DNA of 64,000 nucleotides from Dimorphilus gyrociliatus. Lineage: Eukaryota > Annelida > Polychaeta > Dinophilidae. Both the position numbers and the translations under genes were made by a program. This document shows positions 1-11,279 of this stretch, piece by piece (the stretch's first letter is position 1; each line of letters opens with the position of its first letter). The stretch lies in NCBI GenBank assembly GCA_904063045.1, contig CAJFCJ010000013.1:540156-604155 (forward strand), written 5' to 3'. The notes below the pieces were generated by a model. The model ran no database searches and was not told the origin of the DNA. It saw only the letters and a program-made list of their open reading frames with translations.

Positions 1-238
1 TAAAAAACAAATGTTTTCGGTCCAAAACGTTCTAAAAACATAAAAACAATTGAGCGTTTTTTTGCTTTAAGTATTGTCCAGCTCCAACTTAACTGCTGGA
101 CAATTGAGTTTTTTCAAACGTTGATCAGCCTATAATTGTATGTCTAAAAAAGCATATACTTGTTTATATCTCCTATCTAACGTTTAATTTATAATTAAAA
201 TCAATAAAAGTAACTTGAAAAAGAAAAAAAAAGAGAAA

Positions 239-358
239 AAGAATACGGCACCCAGTGTTCCCAGGCGGTCTCCCATCCAAGTACTGACTGGGCCGTACGT
301 CATTTAACTTCGGTGATCGGACGAGAACCGGTGCTTGTAACGTCGTATGGCCGTATAC
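239..358 (-). rRNA. 5S rRNA gene, left array copy 1
   Basis: Full 120-nt 5S gene. The 5' and 3' ends (GTATACGGC / GCCGTATTC) pair as helix I with one U-U mismatch. The internal promoter box C, TGGATGGGAGACCGCCTG, lies at nt 80-97 and matches the animal consensus. By eye all 16 full copies in the window are identical over these 120 nt. On its transcript strand a run of T follows the 3' end, as expected for a Pol III terminator. Upstream (right side) a TTTAAATAG element replaces the commoner TATAAATAG at about -30. Confidence 0.97.
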
Positions 359-1130
359 AATTGACTACTTAACTTTGTGCTATTTAAACGAATCATAGTT
401 ATGTTGTCAATATTAAAACTACATACCTCAAAAGTTATTTCAAAGCAGTTTACCTAATATTCTTCTTATTCAAACGATCACTACATCGTTGCCCCTATTG
501 TCGAAAAAGTGTTTTCACAAAAGTCTCAGCGCTGGACTTGAGAGCCAATCTGATAAGGTACTATAAAAAATATACAAAAACACGCAGAGTACCCTCTATT
601 CCCAGACGAAAAGCGGTTCGTAATCAAAAAACCCAATTTATGTTTTATGTCAATCAACTGGTTCTTATTAAAGCCCCATTCAACGCAGATATTTAGCTGT
701 AAATGACTATCTAGCGTATGATGAAGTTTGATTATAATAATAGAAAACTTGAAAGACGAGTTTAACTATTCTATATAATTTTCGTTTCGAGATGATACAC
801 AAATATTATATGTAGGAAAGTAACAAAAGTAACTGTGATTATTTCACCAGAGAGTTCAAAATCAATTGTCACTCTATTGTAATACTTAATATAAATGATT
901 TTATTATAATCACTCCACTGCTATTTGTTGAAATTACTGCAAACTCTAAGCTGCCAGGTTGGTAATAGGATATTTTTAGGCGACTGTCAGATATCAGCGT
1001 CTCTGAAGCATGCGGATAAATGTCTACATCAAAATCTTTGTTTTGGCATAAAAACTTGGATTATAGACGTTAAACAGAGACAACGAAAACAAAAGAACAG
1101 AAGAAGAATTAAGTAAGAAAAAAAAGAAAA
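359..1130. other. 5S spacer, no gene seen
   Basis: This is the 772-nt spacer between two minus-strand 5S genes. Only the first roughly 35 nt (upstream element of copy 1) and the last purine-rich 30 nt (terminator side of copy 2) resemble other spacers. I saw no counterpart of the rest in the right-hand array. A 63-codon open frame at 925-1116 starts with TTG and has no recognisable content. Confidence 0.6.
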
Positions 1131-1250
1131 AAGAATACGGCACCCAGTGTTCCCAGGCGGTCTCCCATCCAAGTACTGACTGGGCCGTACGTCATTTAAC
1201 TTCGGTGATCGGACGAGAACCGGTGCTTGTAACGTCGTATGGCCGTATAC
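1131..1250 (-). rRNA. 5S rRNA gene, left array copy 2
   Basis: Full-length copy. It is divergent from copy 3 across a 553-nt spacer. Upstream element on the transcript strand: TATAAATAGCACAAAGTTAA, then AGTAGTCAATT up to +1. Confidence 0.97.
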
Positions 1251-1803
1251 AATTGACTACTTAACTTTGTGCTATTTATACTACATGTGCTTTTATTAAA
1301 ATCATTTGAAAATCATGACCGTTTTAAGGATAACGTGACTAAGTACTTAAATGACAATATATCTGCCTGTAGAAGCAACGTCAGCGTTAACTTTTAGTCT
1401 TTACCTCTCTTTTTTTTAGAAATTTACAGAAAGAAAACTATGAAAAAATATCTTAAATATTTATCTTTGAATATAACTCTGAACCTCACTCCAACTTTAA
1501 ACCCATCTGGTAATAATAATAACCAAAGTGGGAGATAGTTGATTATATTCTTCCCTCTTTGTCATTTTTGAGGAGAAAAGAAGAGTAATATCTGTTTGCG
1601 AACTTAGTCTTAGGACACTGTAGAAGATTGATATGAGTTCACCTAAAGAATACGTATAAAAATGAAATTGCAATATCGGTGATACCATTAAAATCACTTT
1701 GCTTTATGTAACCATTTTATTAGAGTCGCTGTTCACGTGATAATGAGAAGAGTGATTAGAGATGTAGGTGTTGTATAAATAGCGTAAATCTAAGTAGACC
1801 ATT
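1251..1803. other. Divergent 5S spacer
   Basis: This 553-nt spacer lies between the 5' ends of copies 2 and 3. It is a diverged relative of the copy 5/6 spacer (3442-3937): both carry a shared stretch near AGTAATATCTG and similar ends. The spacer family is therefore older than the near-identical duplication described below. No gene seen. Confidence 0.55.
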
Positions 1804-1923
1804 GTATACGGCCATACGACGTTACAAGCACCGGTTCTCGTCCGATCACCGAAGTTAAATGACGTACGGCCCAGTCAGTACTTGGATGGGAGACCGCCTG
1901 GGAACACTGGGTGCCGTATTCTT
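1804..1923 (+). rRNA. 5S rRNA gene, left array copy 3
   Basis: Full-length copy on the plus strand. Upstream TATAAATAG sits at about -30, but the proximal element reads TCTAAGTAGACCATT instead of the commoner GTTAAGTAGTCAATT. The following T-rich tract is the likely terminator. This gene opens the 860-nt unit repeated at 39944-40802. Confidence 0.97.
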
Positions 1924-2543
1924 TTTATCTTTTTTTTCTTCTCTTTGGTCCTCGTAACGTAGTTTTCATAACTAGAAAGTTTTTCTTTTGCCTAAAGTAA
2001 AAACCTAAAATATGACAAATGTTATTTCGCAGAGCGTAAACGTGTTATGGTCTGTTTTGTTTCACTTTCTTTGTGACTGTAAGGTTTTTTTTGCGATAAT
2101 TTTCTGTATTTCAGCGATTTTTAAATCGTTTACTAAGTGACATTTTCGCGATGTGAAAGTTTCTGTTTTCCATGATAAGGCCCTTGATTAATTCAAAGGT
2201 TAAAAAGCAAGGTTGATTCATTTTGAACGATAATCACTACCGTTTAAGCTTAAACAATTGGCTTAAGATGACTTACCTCTATTTATACGTAATACATTTA
2301 AAATTGTGATTAGTACAATCGACAATGAAGAAGAGAAAATATGTTCTCCTGGAATGTTAATGTTACGCACATAGTTGAACTTTTTAGAGAAATTTGGGAC
2401 TCTGTATAGTTAAATATAATTTTCACTCGATCTTCAATATTTCTCTCTTCCTGTCATTTGCGTTTCTAGAAATTCTCATAAAACGGGTGAATGTGTTAAG
2501 AGAAGAATCTACGTTTAAATAGGGCATAGTTAAGCAGTCTGTT

Positions 2544-2663
2544 GTATACGGCCATACGACGTTACAAGCACCGGTTCTCGTCCGATCACCGAAGTTAAAT
2601 GACGTACGGCCCAGTCAGTACTTGGATGGGAGACCGCCTGGGAACACTGGGTGCCGTATTCTT
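2544..2663 (+). rRNA. 5S rRNA gene, left array copy 4
   Basis: Full-length copy. The upstream element is the TTTAAATAGGGCATAGTTAA variant followed by GCAGTCTGTT, identical to that of copy 14 in the right array. It is convergent with copy 5. Confidence 0.97.
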
Positions 2664-3321
2664 TTTTCTTTTTTTTTTGTCTTTCTTTCCTAAATTCATA
2701 TAATAAACCGCAACTTCTTGCTTTTTACTTTCATCTTTCTCATTTTGTTTGATTGTAAACCTTAGAAGAAAAGTATTCTGAAACCAAGTCGATCACTTCA
2801 TTGTTATGGTCGAAGGACATCGAACTGTTCACATCCCTAATCCATAAAGTTGTGTATACCAATTGCGAAAATGATGAAACACTTTTCGCTGGACTGCGTC
2901 AGTCTCTTTTCTCTTTCATTTTAAATTGAAGAAAAATCTTCTTTTACATTGAAAAGATGTTTACAGTCTATTTACGAAAGATTTACACTTGCAAAGAAAA
3001 AGTAGAGGTCCATTAATTATTGCAAATTTCAACATTAGCTTACTTCACATTTAATCATCCTTCTAACGCAATGTTGTCACGAGGTCCTCCATCTCCCTAC
3101 ACTTTGACTGTTCACCGAATATCTTCAGAGGCGGTTGAATGAGAACCACTTTTAACATCGAAAACTTATTTTATCCACTATCTTCTCTTTCTTTTCTTGT
3201 ACAGAGATGTTCTTTATCTAGGAAGAAACGATTGAAAAGTTTATTTGGGCAGAAAAACCTAGATTACAACTGATAAATAAACACAAGCGGAGAAAAAACT
3301 ATGGGAAGAAAAAAAAAGAAA
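2664..3321. other. Convergent 5S spacer, no gene seen
   Basis: This 658-nt spacer lies between the 3' ends of copies 4 and 5. Both ends are pyrimidine/purine-rich terminator tracts. The first roughly 70 nt resemble the tract after copy 14 (40803 onward). No coding signal was recognised. Confidence 0.5.
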
Positions 3322-3441
3322 AAGAATACGGCACCCAGTGTTCCCAGGCGGTCTCCCATCCAAGTACTGACTGGGCCGTACGTCATTTAACTTCGGTGAT
3401 CGGACGAGAACCGGTGCTTGTAACGTCGTATGGCCGTATAC
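3322..3441 (-). rRNA. 5S rRNA gene, left array copy 5
   Basis: Full-length minus-strand copy. It is divergent from copy 6 across 496 nt and forms one edge of the 1,871-nt inverted block R1. Upstream element TATAAATAGCGGAAAGTTAA. Confidence 0.97.
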
Positions 3442-3937
3442 AATTGACTACTTAACTTTCCGCTATTTATACTAAGTGTACCTTTATCAAAATTATTTGA
3501 AAAACATGAATATTTCAGTAATATGTTCTTTAAATAAAAGAACGAAAACATATCTGTCAGCCAAATCAAGGCAATCGTTCATATCTGAAAAAACTTTTAC
3601 TCACTCCAACTTCACTCGATTTTCTCCAACTTATCGATCTATGTGATAACGATATCAAGCGAAAGATTTGTATTATATACATTTCTTTCCGTCGTTTTTA
3701 TGGAAAGAAAAAGAGTAATATCTGATTGATAACTAAGGTGAAAGATATTGTTGGACGTCAATAAAAGTTCCCTCAAAGAATGCGCCTTTTTTAGAGCGTA
3801 GTAATACCATCTTTAGTTTTTAAGTCATTTTTCGGCTTTTTTGAGTATTTTAACGAAGTCGATATTCTTTTAAGAATATGAAGAAAAAAGGTTAGATATA
3901 GGTGCTGTATAAATAGCGCATAGTTAAGTAGTCAATT

Positions 3938-4057
3938 GTATACGGCCATACGACGTTACAAGCACCGGTTCTCGTCCGATCACCGAAGTTAAATGACGTA
4001 CGGCCCAGTCAGTACTTGGATGGGAGACCGCCTGGGAACACTGGGTGCCGTATTCTT
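3938..4057 (+). rRNA. 5S rRNA gene, left array copy 6
   Basis: Full-length copy with upstream TATAAATAGCGCATAGTTAA followed by GTAGTCAATT. It corresponds to copy 12 in the inverted arm. Confidence 0.97.
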
Positions 4058-5072
4058 TTTATCTTTTTTTCGACTGTTTTCTTTCTAATTTCGTCCTCTT
4101 TGCCTCTCAAAAATGTTATTCTAGATTTCAGTACAAAACTCATAAACTTAATCCGTTCAACCAATGATGATTTTCATTTCATTTTTCATAACATTTTTTT
4201 TCCTTCTGCTCTCTTCTAGTCATTACGTTGTCTTTACGAATCCAATGCCTGTCAAACTATTGACAATCCCGGCTCGTATCCAACTATTGAAGCTCAACAA
4301 ACAAACAACTATAAGCCATTTGAGATCTACCACAAAAATATTACACTCTTTTTCTTATGAATATATATATTACTCTTCCAGACTAAGGGAAACTGCCGAA
4401 AGTGTAACCCTATGCTCGACAAATATCGTCTATATTAAAATGTGCAGGGATTGCATTATCAGGACTGTTATTTTTCTATTTACACAAGGAGAAACATCAT
4501 ACGACTTATCACCATCATCAACTATTTCGTTAAGAACGATATCCGTATTTTTTTGAAGATGTGACGAGGAAAAAGATAGAAAAGAATTGGAATATCATCG
4601 AGGAATTCCTATAGAGTCGCAAAGATGTGTGGGTTGACAATAGAATAAGAAAAAGACATTCCAACACTAAGCCAAGCAAATTAAAAGCCACTCTTAAATT
4701 CTTGATTATATTTTCTTAATTGTACGTAAGAAATGCTTACGTTCTTGTCTTAAAAAGCCTCTTTTTGACACTATTTAGTACTCAACAGATCACTCAATAA
4801 GAGAGCAATTTTTCTTTAGTAAAAATGAAAATTTTTATAATACTAACTAGATAAGGAAAATATGTTACGTTGCAAAAAGGCAGTAGAATTGGTTTGTCAA
4901 TACTTTCTAATATAACAATTGCAAGTAGTTAAAATTAAAAAAAATACCTTTATACGTCAGTGATAGAAAGGACACTCTGCTATTATTTATTGTGTCAATG
5001 TTCTGAAAAAACATGAAGAAAAAAGGTTAGATATAGGTGTTGTATAAATAGCGCATAGTTAAGCAGACTGTT

Positions 5073-5192
5073 GTATACGGCCATACGACGTTACAAGCAC
5101 CGGTTCTCGTCCGATCACCGAAGTTAAATGACGTACGGCCCAGTCAGTACTTGGATGGGAGACCGCCTGGGAACACTGGGTGCCGTATTCTT
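5073..5192 (+). rRNA. 5S rRNA gene, left array copy 7
   Basis: Full-length copy, in tandem with copies 6 and 8. Upstream TATAAATAGCGCATAGTTAA followed by GCAGACTGTT. It corresponds to copy 11 in the inverted arm. Confidence 0.97.
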
Positions 5193-5723
5193 TTTCTTTT
5201 TTTTCTTCTATTCTCTTTCAATTCTCTGTCTTTTTCCTGTTGATCCTATTTTTTTCTTCGATTAATCATTTCAATCATATTTTTTCAACGAAACAAAAGA
5301 AATTTGACGTTTATTTTGTAAGAAAAGAAATGGAATATTTTGTATACAAAGTTTTAAGAACCGATTTACACAAACTGAATTTTCTGTTGATTTTCGCTGA
5401 ATTTTCGGTTTCTTGATTATCTCACTTTGTCACTTGTATGGATTTTAATTCCATCTTTTCTATCTATTTACGCATACGCCTTTCTCCTTCAATCTTTTCT
5501 TTAATTATATAAAACTATTAGATTTGACAATAATATATTTTAAACGAAGAAAAACACGTAAGAAAAAATACTTCCAAACAACAAAGATAAACAACTGAAC
5601 GCCGGTGTTCTTTCTCTAGGCAGATACATTTTGGCTTGGCGATATCGTTGAATGGGTCACGTCTTACAAAGACTTTAATAAAGGCACATGTAGTATAAAT
5701 AGCGCAAATCTAAGTAGACTATT
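5193..5723. other. 5S spacer, no gene seen
   Basis: This 531-nt spacer between copies 7 and 8 begins with a long T-rich tract. A 78-codon frame at 5180-5416 starts inside the 5S gene and is not credible. I saw no counterpart in the right array. Confidence 0.5.
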
Positions 5724-5843
5724 GTATACGGCCATACGACGTTACAAGCACCGGTTCTCGTCCGATCACCGAAGTTAAATGACGTACGGCCCAGTCAGTA
5801 CTTGGATGGGAGACCGCCTGGGAACACTGGGTGCCGTATTCTT
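5724..5843 (+). rRNA. 5S rRNA gene, left array copy 8 (innermost)
   Basis: Last full copy before the transposon-rich interior. Upstream TATAAATAGCGCAAATCTAA followed by GTAGACTATT. Its downstream flank is the left half of inverted repeat R3. Confidence 0.97.
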
Positions 5844-6046
5844 TTTTCCCTTTTTTTCTTCTTCATTCTCGTAAATCATATTTTCTCTTTTTCCTTTCCG
5901 TTTCTCTTTCACTTTTTTCTCTTCGTTTAGAAAATGTTGTCAACATTAAAAATGGTTTAACAAACGTGTTTTCACCGAATTAAACAGAGAGAATATAATC
6001 AATATAGGATTCTTCACCCATGCAGACAGAATTATATATTGCATAT
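5724..6046. repeat. Inverted repeat R3, left arm
   Basis: Copy 8 plus about 200 nt of 3' flank recurs inverted at 36785-37103 (copy 9 plus flank). Shared landmarks are a purine/pyrimidine tract, a TTGTCAACATT segment, and CACCCATGCAGACAGAAT near the inner end. Similarity stops near 6046/36785, where both sides enter AT-rich and then retroelement-derived sequence. This is the inner boundary of the symmetrical 5S arms. Confidence 0.85.
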
Positions 6047-6099
6047 TTTATATATATATAGTATATGTAGTCGTTGAGTGGGTAGCGGACATAGGTCGC

Positions 6100-7240
6100 C
6101 GTTATTTCATCGACTTTATCAATACAACACGTTAGGATATAAGGTTTATACTAATACAGTAAATGTAGCAGTAATTATAAGTAACACATATTACAACGAA
6201 AATAATAAACGGTAAAAAACGGTTGGTTTTAAATTATATAAACGTAACGATAATTTGGCTTGTTGCCAAATTTAGGCGATGTACTCGTTGACTACAGTAT
6301 ATATGTTGTCATGGTAACAATTATAACTAAGTATGAATAGTTATTTTTATTATTTAACAGAATCGTTAGTAATTTTAAGTAGCTATGGTTATGGATGAAT
6401 ATTGTAAAAAAAAATGAAAATATCACTTAAACTAAATTTGAATGTTAGAAAGGTGAAATTAAGCAAAAATTATCGTAATGTTGGATATATTGGTAAATTT
6501 GGCAATTTACCAAGTCTAGTCGTTATGACTATCAACTACACTGACCGGGGGAAATGGAACAAAAAGGGACTCGTTTGGAAGATATGGGATTATAATCCTA
6601 GCACCTCTTTCCACTTTGCTATGTCAATTGAACATTTTGAAAGAACGTTCCGATATTTGTCGGGTTACGTTGCAAGTGTTAATTTGTGCATTGCTTGTTA
6701 TTCTAGGTGTAGTACTAAGTCATCTATTTGTAAGTTTGGTTTGTATTGATCTTTTTGTTCGCCTTTGGAAGTCCTTGAACAGTGAGGTATAGCATTTCGT
6801 GTTCAATTGGTGGCGTTCTTAGTTGTTGTCGCTGGGTCGTATTCGCCGCCTTTTATTGGGAGTTTTGATAGTTTGATGCAATCGATTGCTGATGCTATTA
6901 TCCTTTATTCCTATTGTCGCATATATAAGATGCAAACTTTCAGCTAACTGATCCGAATTACTCGAAGAGACGCATGGCTGTTATTATAATACCTCTAGTA
7001 ATGAGTATGATTTCGATACTATCTATGGGCATTGCACCCTGAACCATTTTGTTAAAAATACCTTTGTGCCGTGTCTAGTTCGACGGTTATCTTTGTGCCC
7101 TTAGAACTTTCCGATAGACGAGATTTAGTTTTAAACCTTAGAATAGCCATGGTACGACGAATCTTTGGCCAATCCTCCTTTATAGTGAAAGTTAAGTCAG
7201 TAATCACGAAGTTGATTATTTGCTTTTAATTGATTTGTTT
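6100..7240. other. AT-rich / retroelement debris
   Basis: No intact gene. The open frame 6414-6749 overlaps a dispersed segment (6440-6545) that recurs at 10070-10175 next to the gag start of BEL/Pao element I. It is therefore more likely element leader sequence than a gene. Confidence 0.45.
6440..6545. repeat. Dispersed ~105-nt BEL/Pao-associated repeat
   Basis: The segment beginning GTTAGAAAGGTGAAATTAAG and ending near TAGTCGTTATGACTATCAAC recurs at 10070-10175. More diverged forms occur at 14690-14790 and, inverted, at 36576-36680. Two of the copies lie just outside the gag start of a BEL/Pao body, so this is probably leader or LTR-edge sequence. Confidence 0.6.
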
Positions 7241-10175
7241 TGATATTTATATTCTTAAATAAAGCCCATTTCTCCTTTATCTTTCTCCTTGGTTTTGTCA
7301 AGTAGCACCACTCGGCCTTTGTTTCAGTTATTATCGATGACTCGACAGCGTGGTATATCTATTTCGATAATTTTAGGTCTCCGTTCTCTAAATAGTTTAG
7401 GAAGACTTTGCTATCCATAAATACTTTAATAGGACTGTCGGGAAAAACGATTTAATAAGGTTTAATAAAGTGTCCTGCTCGTACTGCTGTTGCCAATTCT
7501 GCTCGTGGGATTGATGCTCGGGGAGAGGAATGCTAGGAGGCTGCCTTGATTATCTTTTTTGGCGTATACTGCAGCACCATAAGCTATATCGGATGCATCT
7601 GAATATCTTGTATATGGATTGCGTCAGATATTGGGATCTCTCTAGAAATCTAATAGGTTTCCGATATCTCTACGATTTTTGTGGTGATGCGTGTTTCTTC
7701 AACGGTTTCATCTCATTGAAATCCGTGGAATTCTGAAACCCACGATGTTGTAAATACGTGCTAAGTAAGGGTAGAAGTGCCGTTTTGTCATAGAACGTTC
7801 GGTGTCTCAGTTTGGTAGATTGGCCTAAATTTCACCAGAATCTTGAAAATAGGTCAAACCAAAGACTTTTATAGGGGAAATCGATGTGTTTGATTTTCAA
7901 AGAGGAGTGTGAACTGACCCAGCGCTGTTGTAGCATATTTATCCAGGAATTCGATAGATGTCGCCGAGAACTATGGCTTCTGCTAAAATAAGAATACTTT
8001 AAATGTTTTGTTGATAGAAATTAAATTATGAAATGTTCAACTCATTGAAAAGTATATAAACCCAATGAATTTAATAGTTATTACCTTAGTTTTCAAAGTA
8101 CTTGCTTTGAACCAGAATCTCAGAATGCTTATGGAGAAATTATTGACGTTTTTAATAAGCTTTTAATACTGTTTACATTATATTATCTAAGTTAATATTT
8201 ATTTAAATAAACTTTGCAACATTCAAATACATGTATAATGCACAGGGCGACTTCTGTTAATCCCTTTAGCCAGGGGTAAATCTTTAGCGCCGAGTTTGTG
8301 GCAAGGTTTCTAGTTCCTTTTCATAATTGCCAACCTGAAGGTCGTTCATATGTATGTTATCGATGAAAGGAAAATGGAGAAGCTTGCTTAATACTGGAAA
8401 ATAGACCGGTCTATGCCACAAAAGGTGAGCTCGTGCGCCGAAAATATGACGAGTTATCACAGCAGATAGAATGTTACCCTTCTGATTAGGAACCAAAATA
8501 GTACTAAACAGATATTCATAAATATAGATTTAATGTCCGCTAATATGAATATACGGTTGTGCTTGCCACAGTGTGAGAAGGTGGATCTGGGTAGATAATA
8601 ATGAGGGCCCTGGTAAGAGAACATCATTAAGGGAGTAGCCACGGTATTTTACAGCTCCATCAAACACAATGCAAAGTGATTTATTTTTAGGGTTGGTAAC
8701 GCCTTGGTGGGGAAGGTAAAAGTTTACCTCATTATGTGGCACTGGTCGGGCACAATTTTTGTCGAACAAGGCTTGAATACTTTTAATATATTCATCATTG
8801 TATGTGGATTGACGACGGATAGTCTGTAAAGGAGCTCTAGCTCTGCATCAAAGTTTAACATTATGAATTTCTTATTTCAGAATATTTTTAGAGGTCGATT
8901 GTGGGGATTGCATTGTCTGATGAGTAGATCGACTCAACCACTAGGTATTGCTGATTCAGTATTACGCGAATTAATGTATATTGCGGGTTGGTTCACAGTC
9001 CGTGGTAGGGAATCTTAGAAATATTTTGTAAAAATTATTGGCTGATCAAGTGAGATTGAAGCGCCAGTATGGATAAAGGTCAACATTCAGTAGTTGACTG
9101 ATGCTGGAACTTGAAAGGAGGCAGCGTAGATAGGCATTCTTTCGTTGTTAGCATCGGAATGGTTCATATTTAAGGAAAAGGTTGATTTAGGTATTGCTAG
9201 AGTTTGATGGTGTATTCTAGTATGATGAAGTTGGTTACATTTTTTGCGGTTAAACTTGGATTGATAATCGTCACTTGTATAACTGCTGCCTAAAGTATTA
9301 GGGTAACGGTTGAGTGCTTGAACTAGTCTTCTTTTCCCTTCAAAACCTGCATTTATATAAGATAGGCAATGTGCCAAACATGGATGATTATCTCAGCACA
9401 AATATTTTGAATTCTCATCTGAAGGTGTGTTTATTGAGTCCACATTTTTAGATCTGTTGTTTTTATTCTGGGAAGGATACTTTTCGATGATGGATGTTTG
9501 TTTTCTTGCAGTACCATCAGGGAATTTCGTCATGTTAGACGCTACAACTTTTGTATCTGCTCTAGGGGAAATATAGAATCGGTTTTCGATAGCTCCTATA
9601 ATATGCGTTATTGTTTCACCTAGTTAGTGCGATAATGACAGTTCTATATAAATATTGGAAGTTGGTACCATCAAACTTTTCGGATAGGTCAATTCTTTTA
9701 TTCCTTAGACAATCAATTTTTGTGGCAAATTTATACGTTGTAGAATCGATTTAGTTTGTTTATTAATAGTAAATGATGTTATCTTCTTTGTTTTGAAAAA
9801 TTTTCAAAATTTGAATGTTCGAAGTTCCGCCATCTTGTTCTTTGACCGTTGGAATATGTTTCATCTCTTGTATTTATATAGATGCAGATGAATTACGTGA
9901 TTCGTTGGTAAGATTCGTTTGGTTAGAATCTGGGCGGTTATTTCTATCAACCTTTCCTCAAATTTATCTCTTTGCTCTACCAATTTATCATCAAGGGTTT
10001 ACGATTCGGTCGTTTTGACCATTTGAGATGTGATTTTCAATTTATCTGGACGGTTGACTCCATTGGCCATTTGGATGTTAGAAAGGTAAAGTTAAGCATA
10101 AATATAACGTAATGTTGGATATATTTTAAACCTTGGCAACGCCCCAAGTCTAGTTGTTATGACCATCGACTACAT
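7240..10175 (-). mobile_element. BEL/Pao-type retrotransposon body I (decayed)
   Basis: Minus-strand remains in gag-to-pol order. Gag starts at ATG 10070 (MANGVNRPDK...). A gag/protease-side stretch lies at 9087-9377 and resembles the same stretch of element III. The reverse transcriptase lies at 8284-8769, with the BEL/Pao-like stretches VKYRGYSLNDVLLPGPSLL and ILADIKSIFMNI split over three frames. The catalytic box is altered: it reads HMNDL where the sister copies keep YMDDL or FMDDL. RNase H-like remains follow near 7330-7560. Stops and frameshifts throughout make it inactive. Ends are approximate; no clear long terminal repeats were resolved. Confidence 0.75.
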
Positions 10176-10510
10176 ACATACACTACACGTACACAGTCGC
10201 GATATTAAGTAATTGTTACAAGGGTAAAAATTTCTAAAAATCTAAATATTATTGATTTACAAATTAACTCTAGAATATTTTCTTCTATAGGATAGATGAC
10301 TAGGGAAACATGAGGGCAAATTGTAGAAATATATTTATGTTTTATTCAGGAATTTATCGCTATGAATTTTGATCGCTATTAAGTAATTGTACACCATCAC
10401 TATGACCTAATGAGTTGTGTCATCGAAAATATAATTGGCCTATAAAATTGTTCTCTTGTTCTAGCAGGAATTTAGAATATGCGGTTTCTCTTGTATTTAT
10501 TTAAATATTC

Positions 10511-10910
10511 ATCATTTATCCGAAGAAGTCCGAATTGATATTCTCAATCATTTAGCAAGACCAAAACTGAACATTCAGAACATTGCAAAAATCTTTAACA
10601 TAAAAAACAAGTTCAAAGAATTTAAAACTGTAAAAGATTTACATATGTCTGGTAGACATATTGGAAACAACTTAAAAAAAGATTACAGTTTTGCAACCCA
10701 AAGCTCAAATGGAGCTTTAATAGGTGGGAGCAAGTAAATTTTAGCGATAAGAGCAAAATTGAACATCCTCGTCGAAGGGAATATGTAAGGAGGCTGATAG
10801 CTACAAGGAATGATCCTAATTACATCACTAAAATGGTAAAGTTTGGTGGCGGAAGAAGCATCATGGCTTTTGAATATATCAAATCAGATGTACTTAATAG
10901 CGATTGAGAA
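10511..10910 (+). pseudogene. Tc1-like transposase relic
   Basis: Plus-strand frame-broken remains of a Tc1/mariner-type transposase. An N-terminal HTH-like stretch (IDILNHLARPKLNIQNIAKI) is followed by a catalytic-core-like stretch around 10730-10900 containing VNFSDKSKIEHP, YVRRL and KFGGGRSIMAF. These correspond to the family's first Asp region and its GGG motif. The region after 10910 no longer looks like this family. It is related to 35850-35955 on the other strand. Confidence 0.6.
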
Positions 10911-11279
10911 TACGATAGAGTTTTCCAAATGTTGGATCAGAGGTGGAAATAGTTAATTTTGGCCATCCCTATCGATACATAAATAATTGGAATTCGGTCA
11001 TTATTGCTTCAGCCGTCATTGACGTATTTGGAGCTATCTGTATTGCTCTTTATCATAAGCAGGTTAAACACGGCAAATAGGACCCATAAAGTCAACGGCA
11101 CAATTTTGAAATGGACTAACGAATTCTGCTGTATGGGAATCTGGTAGACTGACCATTCGTAGGACTGTTCTCTTGTAGTTTCTTGCAAGACATATTTTAC
11201 ACCTATTTAGGACCTTTAATCCCAGCTGCAGCGCATATAAGACGAAGTGTTTAAGCCAGTTTTATCCATATTACCCGAA

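Larger units (their letters stand above)
1804..2663. repeat. 5S unit R2 (direct copy at 39944-40802)
   Basis: The unit is copy 3, its 620-nt downstream spacer and copy 4. It recurs in the same orientation at 39944-40802 with a 619-nt spacer. By eye the spacers differ by one T in a T-run and a G/T change just downstream of the 5S gene, and agree through the rest I compared. No gene is apparent in the spacer. Confidence 0.9.
3322..5192. repeat. Inverted block R1, left arm (copies 5-7)
   Basis: This 1,871-nt block contains 5S copies 5, 6 and 7 and both spacers. It recurs as its reverse complement at 38193-40063 with exactly the same length. Open frames inside it (for example 4164-4556 and 3387-3569) recur with identical translations on the opposite strand. 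By eye I found a single difference near its edge (AGTAGTC here, AGCAGTC in the other arm upstream of copy 13). The 130-codon frame at 4164-4556 starts with a hydrophobic stretch. Its conservation is explained by the block copy and gives no evidence of coding. Confidence 0.95.

Noticed and set aside
3387-3569. 60-codon frame repeated at 39816-39998
   Set aside because: Overlaps the 5S gene and its upstream element and belongs to the copied block; starts inside spacer.
4016-4219. Frames beginning with DGRPPGNTGCRIL or TYGPVSTWMGDRLG near many 5S genes
   Set aside because: They are translations of the 5S gene itself (TGGATGGGAGACCGCCTG region) running into T-rich terminators.
4164-4556. 130-codon ATG frame with a signal-like start, repeated perfectly at 38829-39221
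   Set aside because: The whole 1,871-nt block around it is copied, so its conservation says nothing about coding. Composition is that of AT-rich spacer.
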